DNA of 53,350 nt from Candidatus Woesearchaeota archaeon (GTDB lineage: Archaea > Nanobdellota > Nanobdellia > Woesearchaeales > UBA10216), in the NCBI GenBank assembly GCA_016188155.1, contig JACPIH010000009.1, forward strand, positions 1-53,350, written 5' to 3'. Both the position numbers and the translations under genes were made by a program. This document shows positions 35,844 through 45,728 of the stretch, piece after piece. The notes below the pieces were generated by a model. That model ran no database searches and was not told the DNA's origin. It was given only the letters and a program-made list of their open reading frames with translations. How positions within the stretch are numbered: the first letter of the stretch is position 1; each line of letters begins with the position of its first letter.

Positions 35844-37366
35844 CCCAAAAACTTCCTTATCCTCGCCGCATCCACTATCAGCTCCTGAAGCTCCCTTGAC
35901 CTGTTATGGGCGTACGCGTCAATGATCTCTCTAACCAGCAACGCATGCTCTTTATCCTGAACTATGCCAAGCTCTGTGCGGAAGCGGTCGATTGTCGGCT
36001 TGAGCTGGGCTATTACCGTCCTCGGCAAGACCATGACGCAGTCGTCACTGTAATACCTGAGCGCATCGGCAAGGTCGCTTTGAAAGTTCTTATATGTTTC
36101 GCTCATTGCATCGAAGTCTTTCCCGGAAAGCACGTTAAGCCCAAGGAGCTCAGGAGGGAAGCCCACTGAGTAAAGGGCGCCGCAGAAGCTTATGGCCCTT
36201 GGCAGGGAAACACCATTCATGCCCTGCATCTTCCTGGAATAGCCAAAAAGGCCGATGTGCAGCTTTCGCTTCCTTCTCTGCGGAACGTAGGAAGCAATCT
36301 GGTTGACAATTGGGGCAAGCACTGAAATCTGCGACTTATAGGCTGAAGAGGTGCGCTCAGCAATGTCAAGGCAGGCTGTTTCGTCAACAGGAGCAGGCTT
36401 GCCTCGCTGCGCTTCGTTAATTTCTGCGACAGCCTTCCTTACCTTTTCTTCATCATAATCGTACTTGAATGCCGACTGGATAGTGAATGTCTGAACCGAA
36501 GGATAGCCCCTGAGGCAGTTCGTGTTGTCAGGCCTGAGGTTGCCCCTGAATGGGCAGGAGCCAACGCCAATAACCGGCAGCAGCGGGATTCCAAGCCTCA
36601 GCTCAAGGTCATACAGGCGCTGAACAGCTACCTTGTTAAACATGACAGCTGCCAGGCTGCCATAGTTCAGGGCAGGATCGCTTCTCGCGAGAAAAACTCT
36701 GACGTAGTCCAGCTCCTTTCCCTTCAAGTAGTCCTCAACAATCGCTGGTGAGGACAGCATCTGCTCTTTTGTCTCAAAAAGCGGAATCACGTTAATCTGC
36801 TTGGGCTCAAACCTTCCAATCCAGTCACCAACTGTTGTGTCAAAAAGTGGCTTGCCTTCCTTGCCAGCAACAAAATCGCGATAGTAATGGAATATGCGGT
36901 TCATTTCAGATGCTGACGACGTCATGGGCAGGATAATCTCAAACACAGGCGCGCAAGCATCCGCAGAGCCGGAACCGGAGCCCTTGCCGCCAAAGCTCCT
37001 CGCCACGTCAAAGCTTCTCGGGATGGACTCAAGCGTTTCAAGCAGGACCTTGGCCTCCTCATGCTCTACAGAAGGGTTGGGCACCCTGAGCGTCAGGAAG
37101 ACATCACTGCCAAGCACGTTTTTTTTGAAAAACTCCTCATGCCTTGAAAGCAGCTTCCTGACAACGTAATCATCAACCTCCTTGCCCTCAGCATCCCACA
37201 TCTGCTCGGTGCACCTAAGGTGGGAAAAAGAGTAGTATGCCTCCTTGATTTCAGTGTCGCCCTCAATAACAGGGGTTTCTGAAAAAAACGGCATGGAAGC
37301 GTTGTCAGGGTGCTGGGTGCTCATGCACCTGGGAATCTTTCTTTGCAGAGAAGCAATAGAACTCAT
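35840..37366 (-). CDS. ppcA: archaeal-type phosphoenolpyruvate carboxylase
   Basis: IPRCMSTQHPDNASMPFF, FKYDYDEEKVRKAV, GVGSCPFRGNLRP; 4-nt overlap with dapF. Confidence 0.9.
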   Translation of the reverse strand: MSSIASLQRKIPRCMSTQHPDNASMPFFSETPVIEGDTEIKEAYYSFSHLRCTEQMWDAEGKEVDDYVVRKLLSRHEEFFKKNVLGSDVFLTLRVPNPSVEHEEAKVLLETLESIPRSFDVARSFGGKGSGSGSADACAPVFEIILPMTSSASEMNRIFHYYRDFVAGKEGKPLFDTTVGDWIGRFEPKQINVIPLFETKEQMLSSPAIVEDYLKGKELDYVRVFLARSDPALNYGSLAAVMFNKVAVQRLYDLELRLGIPLLPVIGVGSCPFRGNLRPDNTNCLRGYPSVQTFTIQSAFKYDYDEEKVRKAVAEINEAQRGKPAPVDETACLDIAERTSSAYKSQISVLAPIVNQIASYVPQRRKRKLHIGLFGYSRKMQGMNGVSLPRAISFCGALYSVGFPPELLGLNVLSGKDFDAMSETYKNFQSDLADALRYYSDDCVMVLPRTVIAQLKPTIDRFRTELGIVQDKEHALLVREIIDAYAHNRSRELQELIVDAARIRKFLG

Positions 37367-37394
37367 TCACAAATCACCGTTGCCGCCACACAGC

Positions 37395-38657
37395 TCACAT
37401 GCCATAAACCACATGAGAAAGGCTCTCCTTCTTCCTTATGACTCTTACATCCCTGCCATTAACGAGCACCTCACCAGGCCTTTGCCTTGTGTTGTAGTTT
37501 GAAGCCATTGAAAAGCCATAAGCTCCTGCTACGAGAATAGCAAGCACATCACCTTCCTTTACGGATGGAAGCTCCCTGTCAACAATGCCGTGCTCGTCCC
37601 TTGTGAACACGTCGCCTGACTCGCACACATTGCCGCAAACAGCCACTTTCTCTGTTTTTTCGCTGGTGCAGCGGTCAACAACGACGATTGGATGGTAAGA
37701 GCCGTAAGCCATGGGCCTTATCAGGTGGTGAAAGCCCGTGTCAACGCCAACAAACCTGTGCTTCGGCGTTTGCTTGACTGTGTTGACTGTGCACAACAAC
37801 ACTCCTGATTCTGCAACGATGAACCTGCCCGGCTCTAACGCCATTGTGAGCTGCCTGCCAAAGCCGCTGCAGAATTTTGCGAATAAGCTGCTCACTGCAG
37901 CGCCAAAACCGGCCAGGTCAATGGGCTTCTGGTCAGGCCTGTAAGGCACGCCGATTCCCCCGCCAAGATCCACAAATTCAAGGTCCTTTAGCTCACCCTT
38001 GTGCTTATTGATTACGGAAAGCAGCACTTTCATCGCTGCCAGGAACTTATCAGTCTCAAGAATTCCCGAGCCGATGTGCTGGTGGACACCAACAATTTTG
38101 AGGCCGTATTTTGCAGCTATGTCAAACGCTTTCCCAACATCGCCAGCCCAGATGCCGAACTTGCTCTCAGGGCCGCCTGTGATGACATGGCTGTGATGCC
38201 CAGCACCAACGTCAGGATTTATCCTGAAGCACACGCTCGAGTTTGGATTCAGCTTGCCGTAGCGCTCAAGCTGCGACAGCGAGTCGCAGTTCACAAGGAC
38301 CCTTTTGCCCATGGCAAATTTCATCTCCTCGTCGGTTACGGATGTTGAGGTGAACATTATCTGCTCCGGCCTGAAGCCCGCCTTTAAGGCAAGAACTATC
38401 TCGCCAGGTGAGACCGCATCAATACCCAAGAAGTCCTTTCCTTCGTCCCTTATCACTTTAAGGATGGAAAGGTTTGTGTTTGCCTTTGCAGCATAGTAAA
38501 CCTTCAGCGGGCGGTAAGCCACTTGCTGCACGAGAGCCCTGACTTTTGAGCGTATAGTTTCCTCATCGTAAACGTAGAGGGGTGTCCCGAACTTCCCTGC
38601 CAAGTCAGAAGCTGCAACTTCCCCAATGAACAGCCTGTTGCTCTTTACCGAAATCAT
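37395..38657 (-). CDS. lysA: diaminopimelate decarboxylase
   Basis: YYAAKANTNLSILK, GGGIGVPYRPDQ, EPGRFIVAESG, VCESGDVF. Confidence 0.95.
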   Translation of the reverse strand: MISVKSNRLFIGEVAASDLAGKFGTPLYVYDEETIRSKVRALVQQVAYRPLKVYYAAKANTNLSILKVIRDEGKDFLGIDAVSPGEIVLALKAGFRPEQIMFTSTSVTDEEMKFAMGKRVLVNCDSLSQLERYGKLNPNSSVCFRINPDVGAGHHSHVITGGPESKFGIWAGDVGKAFDIAAKYGLKIVGVHQHIGSGILETDKFLAAMKVLLSVINKHKGELKDLEFVDLGGGIGVPYRPDQKPIDLAGFGAAVSSLFAKFCSGFGRQLTMALEPGRFIVAESGVLLCTVNTVKQTPKHRFVGVDTGFHHLIRPMAYGSYHPIVVVDRCTSEKTEKVAVCGNVCESGDVFTRDEHGIVDRELPSVKEGDVLAILVAGAYGFSMASNYNTRQRPGEVLVNGRDVRVIRKKESLSHVVYGM

Positions 38658-38703
38658 TTTTGCACCAAATCTCAGACGTTTGCCTATTCAGACGCCTGCT
38701 TAC

Positions 38704-39876
38704 TTACTTCAGCGCTTTCTTTATGCGCTCCATGGCCTCAGCCAGCCTTGCATCAGGAACAGTCAGCGAGATCCTGAAATAGCCCTCGCCGTAGCTGCCA
38801 TAAGCTGCTCCGGGGGTTACGACTACGCCTGCCTTTTCCAGCAGGTGAGTTGCAAAGCCTGCGGATGTATAGCCCCCTGGAACCTTGCACCACATGTAAA
38901 ACGTAGCTTTTGGCTTCTTCGCTTGTATGCCAACGCCTGTAAGTGTATCGAATGCCAAGTCTCTTCTCGTTTGATAAACGCCATTGAGGGTTTCAATGTG
39001 AGAGGGAGGAGTTTTAAGCAACGCTGTAATGGCAGCGTATTGCACAGCGTTGAACACCCCTGAGTCGACGTTGTTCTTCACAGTGGCCATGGCGGATATG
39101 AGTTCCTCGCTGCCAACGGCCATTCCGATGCGCCATCCTGTCATGTTGTAGGGCTTGGACAGGGAGTTGAACTCCACGCCAACGTCCTTTGCACCAGGCA
39201 CCTCAAGGAAGCTTAATGGCCTGTAGCCGTCAAAGGCAATCTCGCTATAAGGGTTGTCTGAGCAGACAATGATGCTGTTATCCTTTGCAAAGTCAACAAC
39301 CTCCTTGTAAAAGTCTTTTTCGGCAACAGCTGTTGTTGGATTATTGGGATAGCTGAGGTACAGTATTTTTGCTTTTTTCACAACATCCTTGGGTATCTTG
39401 TCAAGCTGCGGCAAAAAGCCGTTTGCCTCAAGAAGCGGAAGGTCATAAACAATGCCATTGGCAAGTATCGTGCTTGTCCTGTAGGGCGTATAGCACGGGT
39501 TGGGAACAAGCGCGTAATCCCCAGGGTTCACAAATGCAAGCGACAAGTGCAGGCTGCCCTCCTTTGAGCCAATCAGGGCAAGGACCTCGCTGACAGGGTC
39601 AAGGGCAACGTTGTGCCTTCTCTTGTACCATGCTGCAACAGCCTCCCTGAATGAAAGCATGCCCTCGTAGTCCGGGTACTGGTGGTTCCTTGGGTCATTT
39701 GCTGCCCGCTCCAGCTCCTGAATTATGTGCTTCGGCGTGGGCATGTCAGGGTCCCCAATGCCCAGGCTTATGACATCAACCCCTTTCTTCCTGGTCTGCT
39801 CAATCTTCTTGCTGATCTCAGCAAAAAGATAAGGAGGGATCTGCTGCAAGCGCCCTGAACGGGTGTATTTTGTCAT
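38704..39876 (-). CDS. dapL: LL-diaminopimelate aminotransferase (class I/II aminotransferase)
   Basis: PPYLFAEISKKIEQTRKKGVDVISLGIGDPDMPTP, YLSYPNNPTTAVA, SLSKPYNMTGWRIGMAVG. Confidence 0.88.
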   Translation of the reverse strand: MTKYTRSGRLQQIPPYLFAEISKKIEQTRKKGVDVISLGIGDPDMPTPKHIIQELERAANDPRNHQYPDYEGMLSFREAVAAWYKRRHNVALDPVSEVLALIGSKEGSLHLSLAFVNPGDYALVPNPCYTPYRTSTILANGIVYDLPLLEANGFLPQLDKIPKDVVKKAKILYLSYPNNPTTAVAEKDFYKEVVDFAKDNSIIVCSDNPYSEIAFDGYRPLSFLEVPGAKDVGVEFNSLSKPYNMTGWRIGMAVGSEELISAMATVKNNVDSGVFNAVQYAAITALLKTPPSHIETLNGVYQTRRDLAFDTLTGVGIQAKKPKATFYMWCKVPGGYTSAGFATHLLEKAGVVVTPGAAYGSYGEGYFRISLTVPDARLAEAMERIKKALK

Positions 39877-39888
39877 TTTAACATTACC

Positions 39889-40560
39889 TTATGTCGTGTT
39901 ATTCGCTCTGTACTCCACAATCAGTCTAGCAAGGGTGTCGGTTTGCTGCCCATGCCCCCTGATAGCCCTTGCACTAAGCGCCTCTGTAACCAATTCGTTA
40001 AGTATAGCTTCAGAGTGCTTAAGGCTGTGCCAACCAGAGACAAAAGGCCTCGTAAGATCCTCACTAAACAGGTAGGTAGTAGCTGCAAACTCCCTCAGTT
40101 TCTGTGCAAGTTGCACAAGTGCAGCACCGGTAACACCAAGCTGTTGAGTCTGCGGAGAAGCTGCCTGGTGACCGTTACCAATACGGTTAACTTTGCCGTT
40201 AAGCTCTGCCTGATACTTCATCTCTATGCCTACTTCTGCAATGGAGTTAGCAAACGCCCTCAACTCGGAATTTGGCCAAGTGTAAGCGCCATAGCTTGGC
40301 GCTACAATCAAGGAAATATGGAAAAGTTCCAAATGCGCAAGGGCTTCGTGCATTGAAGGGAGGTAAATTTCAATTTTTGCAATGCCGCTGTTGACTGCAG
40401 CAGTAGCAATGAAATCCGCAGTTTTCCGCATAATGCCAAAACATGTAGCAACTTTTACTTCCAATTCGCTTAGTGCTGCATCCTGATCCCCCCTGACCAG
40501 GTTCCGCCTGCTCTGCTGAGCGTGTCTGAAATATTGAATCGGCGAAGGAGTGTCAACCAT
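39889..40560 (-). CDS. orphan 223-aa protein inside the lysine operon
   Basis: Abuts the asd stop with no gap, 12 nt before dapL; no family recognised. Confidence 0.65.
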   Translation of the reverse strand: MVDTPSPIQYFRHAQQSRRNLVRGDQDAALSELEVKVATCFGIMRKTADFIATAAVNSGIAKIEIYLPSMHEALAHLELFHISLIVAPSYGAYTWPNSELRAFANSIAEVGIEMKYQAELNGKVNRIGNGHQAASPQTQQLGVTGAALVQLAQKLREFAATTYLFSEDLTRPFVSGWHSLKHSEAILNELVTEALSARAIRGHGQQTDTLARLIVEYRANNTT

Positions 40561-41493
40561 TTACCCAATCAGCCCCCTTGCCTTCATTAGCTCGGCATTC
40601 AAAATGGCTGCGCCTGCAGCTCCCCTTATCGTGTTGTGGCCAAGCACGACAAACTTGTAGTCAAGCACAGGGCACTTCCTTATCCTGCCGACAACAGATG
40701 CCATTCCTTTTTCCAGATTGCGGTCCAGCTTCGGCTGCGGCCTGTCCGGTTCGGTCCTCACAACTATTGGATGCTGTGGTGAGGATGGCGGCTTCAGCGA
40801 CTTCAGCGGGTTGATGGCATTCGCCACACCGCTGCCGCTGAACTGCCCAAGGAGCTTCAAGGTTTCTGTCTGCATCTTCTCCTCTTCCATCCCGATGTAA
40901 GGGTAAACGTTGTCAAGGATGTCAAGCGAGGCAACTCCGGGATAGCCAGCACCGCTCAATGCCTGCATCGTGGTTACCATAACCTTTTCCAGGCCAAACC
41001 TGTCCATGAGAGGCTTTAACGCCAGGACCATGTGGATGGTGCTGCAGTTCGGATTCGTAACTATGAACCCCTTCCATCCCCTTTGTTTTTGCTGGACTTT
41101 GACCAAACCAAGATGGTCAGCGTTAACCTCTGGAATCAGAAGAGGAACATCGGCATCCATCCTGTGGTTCCTTGAGTTGCTGCTTACAACATAGCCGGCT
41201 TTCGCGAATTCCTCCTCAACCGGGCCAGCAACTGCAGCATCAAGCGCAGAGAACACGAGCCTGCAGTCAAGGTTGGGCCTGCATTCCTTTACCCTCATCT
41301 TTCTGGCGTATTCAGGGATATCTGCTGAAATTTTCCACCTGCCAGCCACAGCCTCCTCATAAGTTTTGCCTGCAGACTGCTCAGAGGCTGCAAGCTCGCT
41401 AACTTCAAACCACGGATGGCCCTCAAGCAGCTGCACGAAGCGCTGCCCGACCATTCCTGTTGCCCCCAAAATCCCGACTTTGATTTTTTTCAT
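40561..41493 (-). CDS. asd: aspartate-semialdehyde dehydrogenase-like protein, apparent internal deletion
   Basis: [83 protein letters not shown]; lacks the usual RVPVxDGHxE segment. Confidence 0.92.
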   Translation of the reverse strand: MKKIKVGILGATGMVGQRFVQLLEGHPWFEVSELAASEQSAGKTYEEAVAGRWKISADIPEYARKMRVKECRPNLDCRLVFSALDAAVAGPVEEEFAKAGYVVSSNSRNHRMDADVPLLIPEVNADHLGLVKVQQKQRGWKGFIVTNPNCSTIHMVLALKPLMDRFGLEKVMVTTMQALSGAGYPGVASLDILDNVYPYIGMEEEKMQTETLKLLGQFSGSGVANAINPLKSLKPPSSPQHPIVVRTEPDRPQPKLDRNLEKGMASVVGRIRKCPVLDYKFVVLGHNTIRGAAGAAILNAELMKARGLIG

Positions 41494-41623
41494 GTAATCT
41501 GTCCCCTCATCATTCTTCTCATTATCTTCCCAAACGCTGCCAGTTGTGGCTGCGGCTGCAGCTGGTATTAAAAGTTATCGGGAAAACAGGCAAAGACCAA
41601 AAAAAAGGCTTTCACCCGGGCTT

Positions 41624-42376
41624 TCACTTGAAAAAATCGCTGATGAAATCGTTCATCGTGAAAAAGCCCTTCTTTCCCTTAACCCACTCAGCAGCCATCA
41701 CAGCGCCCAAGGCAAACCCTGCCCTGCTCCTTGCAGTGTGCTTCAGCTCTATCGTGTCGGCCTCGCTATCAAAGCCAACAATATGGGTCCCTGGAATCCA
41801 GCCGGCCCTGACGCTGGCAAAATGAAGCTCCTCAGGATTGATTTTGCGGTCAAGCTTGTCATACTGGACTTGCTTCTTCCTGCTGATGTTTTTGACAAGT
41901 ATTTCGGCAATGCTCCTTGCAGTCCCCGAAGGGCTGTCAAGCTTCTGGTTGTGATGGAGTTCGTATCCGAATGCGTCGTATTCCGGGACTTTGTTGATCA
42001 GCTTCGCTGCTGCCTCAACAATTCTGTAAAACGCGTTAACGCCAATTGAAAAGTTTGAGCTGTAGATGAATCCTGTTCCGGCAGCCCCGACAAGCTGCTT
42101 TGCCTCTGTCATGCCGTCATACCACCCCGTAGTTCCAACCACCATGTTTTTCCTGGCAGCCGCAACCCTGCGGATGTTGTCAACTACGGCAGAGGGGACT
42201 GTAAAGTCAATCACGGCATCAGCGTCTTTCAGGCAGCTGCCTGAGCTGTCAATTTCCTTGTGGGTTGCGCCAGCATCGGCCTTGTCAACAATTGCGCAGA
42301 CAGTATGCCCGCGGAGCCTTGCAATCCTTTCAATCTCCTTACCCATCTTGCCATACCCAACCAGAGCTATTTTCAT
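41624..42376 (-). CDS. dapB: 4-hydroxy-tetrahydrodipicolinate reductase
   Basis: KIALVGYGKMGKEIERIA, DFTVPSAV, VVGTTGW, ELHHNQKLDSPSGTA. Confidence 0.95.
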   Translation of the reverse strand: MKIALVGYGKMGKEIERIARLRGHTVCAIVDKADAGATHKEIDSSGSCLKDADAVIDFTVPSAVVDNIRRVAAARKNMVVGTTGWYDGMTEAKQLVGAAGTGFIYSSNFSIGVNAFYRIVEAAAKLINKVPEYDAFGYELHHNQKLDSPSGTARSIAEILVKNISRKKQVQYDKLDRKINPEELHFASVRAGWIPGTHIVGFDSEADTIELKHTARSRAGFALGAVMAAEWVKGKKGFFTMNDFISDFFK

Positions 42377-42437
42377 GATTCAATCACCACCAACCATCTT
42401 CGCATCTTCGCCATTATTGCCTCAGTCTTTGCCACAG

Positions 42438-43370
42438 CTAAACTGTTGCTGTTGCAGCTGCTGCCTTCAATATGCCCATCTTCTGCAGCACGGCTTTCAG
42501 CTTGTCAGCATTTGCCGGCTGCATCTCGCACAAAGGCATCCTCACAGGGCCTGCAGGCATTCCTGCCATGTTCATTGCTGCTTTTATCGGAATCGGGTTT
42601 GTCTCAATAAACGCTGCCTTGAACAGAGGCAGCATTTCATAATGAAGCCTTCTCGCAGCTGCAAAGTCCCCTTTCAGCGCTGCTGCGCACATGCCACTGA
42701 CCTTTCCCGGAATCAGGTTGCTCACAACTGAAATAACGCCTCGGCCGCCAAGGGACATGAGAGGCAGTGTGAGGTTGTCATCGCCGCTCACAACACTAAA
42801 AGTTTTTGGAAGCTGGTCAATAACGTCCATCATTTGCGCCAGGTTTCCAGACGCTTCCTTAACAGCAATAATGTTTGGAACCTGAGCCATTCTGGCAAGC
42901 GTGGCTGTCTCTATGTTTACCCCGGTTCTGCCCTGGATGTTGTACACAATTACAGGTATGCTCACAGCCTCAGCTATCGCCTTGAAGTGCCTGTAAAGCC
43001 CTTCCTGGGTGGGCTTGTTGTAATAAGGCGAAACCACAAGCACAGCATCTGCCCCCAATTCCTCGGCCTGCTGCGAAAGTTCAATGGAATGCTCTGTCGA
43101 ATTGGTGCCGGTGCCAATGATAACCGAAACTCTTCCAGCTGCGGCTGCTACAACGGCTTTAATTACCGTTTCCCTTTCTTCATCGCTGACAGTAGGGCTC
43201 TCGCCCGTTGTGCCAAGGGGAACAAGCCCCGAGATGCCGTTGGCGATCTGGAACTCAACGTTCCTCTTTAGGCCTTCAATGTCAAGCTCGCCGCTTTCCG
43301 TAAAGGGCGTTACCATGGCGGTTATCGCGCCCTCAACCCTGACATTTGCTTTTGAACCCATCATTCCCAC
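42438..43370 (-). CDS. dapA: 4-hydroxy-tetrahydrodipicolinate synthase
   Basis: GLVPLGTTGESPTVSDEE, VSPYYNKPTQEGLYRHF, VIVYNIQGRTGVNI, IAVKEASGNLAQ. Confidence 0.95.
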   Translation of the reverse strand: MGMMGSKANVRVEGAITAMVTPFTESGELDIEGLKRNVEFQIANGISGLVPLGTTGESPTVSDEERETVIKAVVAAAAGRVSVIIGTGTNSTEHSIELSQQAEELGADAVLVVSPYYNKPTQEGLYRHFKAIAEAVSIPVIVYNIQGRTGVNIETATLARMAQVPNIIAVKEASGNLAQMMDVIDQLPKTFSVVSGDDNLTLPLMSLGGRGVISVVSNLIPGKVSGMCAAALKGDFAAARRLHYEMLPLFKAAFIETNPIPIKAAMNMAGMPAGPVRMPLCEMQPANADKLKAVLQKMGILKAAAATATV

Positions 43371-43412
43371 CTCATCTGCTTCGTCAAATTTGTTCTAAAT
43401 TGTTCGAAACTT

Positions 43413-44801
43413 TTAAGCCCTTAATTTGCCGGATTTAGCCCTGGCAGTTGCGACTATAGCGGCTGTGGCGGCTGCGCCAAAAAATTCATCATGCAGGGCC
43501 TGCACAGCCTCAGTGAGGCGCTCCTCCCTGACAACGATGCTCTCGTTCACGACAGAATAGCTCTGGGAAGTCATCTCAACATTAATCCCCCTCTTCCCAA
43601 GAGTGGAAAATATCCTGCCGCCAACGCCAGGCGTTGACCTTATACCGCTGCCAACCACGCTTATGGATGCCCTGTCAGACAGGACAGTAACATCGGCAAA
43701 TTCCTTAAGCCGCTCCACAAGCCTTGAAATGTCAAACTTCCTCTCAACAGTAACTGAAACGTTTACTTCCGACGTTGCAATCAGGTCAACAGGAACATTG
43801 AACTCATCAAAAAGCTTGAACACATGGTGAAGGAAGCCGTATGCCAGCAGCATCCTTGCCGAGTTTACGTTTATCACGTAGATGTTCTTCTTGCAGGTTA
43901 TCGCTGTCACGGCATTCTTTGTGTTCACGGTTTTCAGGATAAGCGTGCCCTTTCCAGCGGGGTTGAACGTGTTAAGCACCCTTACAGGTATTTCCCTGCT
44001 CATTGCAGGCAATATTGTTTTGGGATGCAGCACCTTTGCCCCAAAGTATGCAAGCTCGCTTGCTTCCTCAAAGGAAACAACGTCAACAGTCCTTGCATCA
44101 GGGATGATTTTCGGATCTGCACTCATAACCCCGTCAACATCAGTCCAAATCTGAATCTCCTCTGCGCCAAGTGCAGCGCCGTAAATGGCAGCGGTGTAGT
44201 CGCTGCCCCCCCTCCCAAGCGTTGTTACCTCGCCTTCCAAGGTCTTCCCAATAAAGCCGGTCACTATCGGGATTACGCCTGCTGGAATGCCCTTCACAGC
44301 CTCGGCGATTGCTGGATAGGCAGCCGGGAGGACTTCTGCGTTGCCAAAATTGGCATCGGTAATCATGCCCAGGTCATAAGCATTGAAAGCCCGGGCGTTA
44401 ATTCCTGATGCACCGGCAAAAGCGGCAACTATCTTTGAAGACATCCTTTCCCCAAAAGAGACAACATAGTCTGTTGTGCGGGCAGTCAGCTCCCCGATTA
44501 ATGAGACTCCAAAAAGGACATGCTCAAGCTCTGCAAGCTCGCCTGAAACCAGGTTAGCATCCAGCCCAAGCGCTTCAATAATCGGCCTGTGCTTGACCTC
44601 AACCTCCTTGACAATAGCAGGCACAGGGGATTTCCTGTCCACTGCCTTCCGCGCTGCCGCAATAAGCATGTCGGTTACGCCTGAAACTGCTGAGACCACA
44701 ACAAACGGCTTCCTGACCAGGCCAGCCTTGACTACCCCGACAACGTTCCTGATGCTCTCGGCGCTGCCGACAGACGTGCCTCCAAACTTCACAACAATCA
44801 T
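43413..44801 (-). CDS. lysC: aspartate kinase with C-terminal ACT region
   Basis: MIVVKFGGTSVGSAESI, FGERMSSKIVA, TLGRGGSDYTAA, KVLHPKTI. Confidence 0.93.
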   Translation of the reverse strand: MIVVKFGGTSVGSAESIRNVVGVVKAGLVRKPFVVVSAVSGVTDMLIAAARKAVDRKSPVPAIVKEVEVKHRPIIEALGLDANLVSGELAELEHVLFGVSLIGELTARTTDYVVSFGERMSSKIVAAFAGASGINARAFNAYDLGMITDANFGNAEVLPAAYPAIAEAVKGIPAGVIPIVTGFIGKTLEGEVTTLGRGGSDYTAAIYGAALGAEEIQIWTDVDGVMSADPKIIPDARTVDVVSFEEASELAYFGAKVLHPKTILPAMSREIPVRVLNTFNPAGKGTLILKTVNTKNAVTAITCKKNIYVINVNSARMLLAYGFLHHVFKLFDEFNVPVDLIATSEVNVSVTVERKFDISRLVERLKEFADVTVLSDRASISVVGSGIRSTPGVGGRIFSTLGKRGINVEMTSQSYSVVNESIVVREERLTEAVQALHDEFFGAAATAAIVATARAKSGKLRA

Positions 44802-44941
44802 TTACCAATCAGCCCCCAAAATTTCCTTACAGCCTGACCGCAGAATAGCTTTCTGCCTATTTAAAGCTTATTCGCTTGAACGCCTAGCCGCTTATGCTGC
44901 CAGGGCAGGATAGAGGCACAGGCACCACTATTAAAACTTAA

Positions 44942-44980
44942 TGTTATAAAAATAACAAAATTTAAATAATACTGTTATTT
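44942..44980. promoter_or_regulatory. candidate operator/promoter in the lysC-ACT regulator divergent region
   Basis: TGTTAT (44942-44947), ATAACA (44952-44957), TGTTAT (44973-44978); AAATAACA-N15-TGTTATTT flanks TATA-like TTTAAATA (44961-44968). Confidence 0.6.
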
Positions 44981-44995
44981 AGCTGCCAAGGGAAA

Positions 44996-45664
44996 ATGGT
45001 AACCGTAAGCGCAATCGTTAAGAAAATAGTGAATGAAAAGCCGCTGCTGCAGGAGGGGCTGCGGCAGGGTGTTATCAGCTTTGCAGCCCTGGCTGAGAAG
45101 ATTAAGCCGCAGGTTGAACAGCAGCTGGGAGGAAACGTGAACGATGCTGCTGTAATAATGGCGCTGCGAAGGCACAGCGAGGCACTTGCAGAAGGCGATG
45201 CCAGGAAGGTAAGGTTTGAGCTGCACACCCAGCTTATACTTAAAACGAACCTGGTTTACTTTGCGGTAAAAAGGTCGCCGCAGCTCTTCAAAAAGCTTGA
45301 AGTGCTTTACAAGTCCTTCGATTATGAAGCTGGGGATACCTTCAACGTAATCCACGGCAACCAGGAGGTGTCGATAATAACGAACGATAAATACGAGAAA
45401 AAGGTCATTTCCGCAATTGATGGTGAGCATGTAACCACAAAAGAGCGAAACCTCGTGTCAATATCGCTGAGCCCTGAAAAGGACTTCCTCTACACGCCAG
45501 GTTACATCTTTGCGATAACGAGGAAGCTTTACTGGGACAATATCAACATATTCGAGCTGGTCACGACAGCTTCAGAGCTGACCTTCATCTTCCAGAAGAA
45601 AGACGCCATGAGGGCTTACGGATCGATACAGGAGCTGATAGACGAAATGAGTCAGACTAACTAG
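44996..45664 (+). CDS. putative ACT-domain-type regulator of amino-acid metabolism
   Basis: 222 aa; pattern RNLVSISLSPEKDFLYTPGYIFAITRKLYWDNINIFELVTTASELTFIF resembles an ACT domain. Confidence 0.65.
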   Translation: MVTVSAIVKKIVNEKPLLQEGLRQGVISFAALAEKIKPQVEQQLGGNVNDAAVIMALRRHSEALAEGDARKVRFELHTQLILKTNLVYFAVKRSPQLFKKLEVLYKSFDYEAGDTFNVIHGNQEVSIITNDKYEKKVISAIDGEHVTTKERNLVSISLSPEKDFLYTPGYIFAITRKLYWDNINIFELVTTASELTFIFQKKDAMRAYGSIQELIDEMSQTN

Positions 45665-45728
45665 TGTTACCTTTTAATAGTGGTGAAAATAGAAAGATTT
45701 AAATAGGGGCGATTACCAAGTAAAAGGC

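Noticed and set aside
42066-42731. 221-aa plus ORF spanning dapB/dapA
   Set aside because: Antisense to two certain enzymes; Cys/Ser-rich shadow translation.
43824-44408. 194-aa plus ORF antisense to lysC
   Set aside because: Shadow ORF; no start-site signals or motifs.
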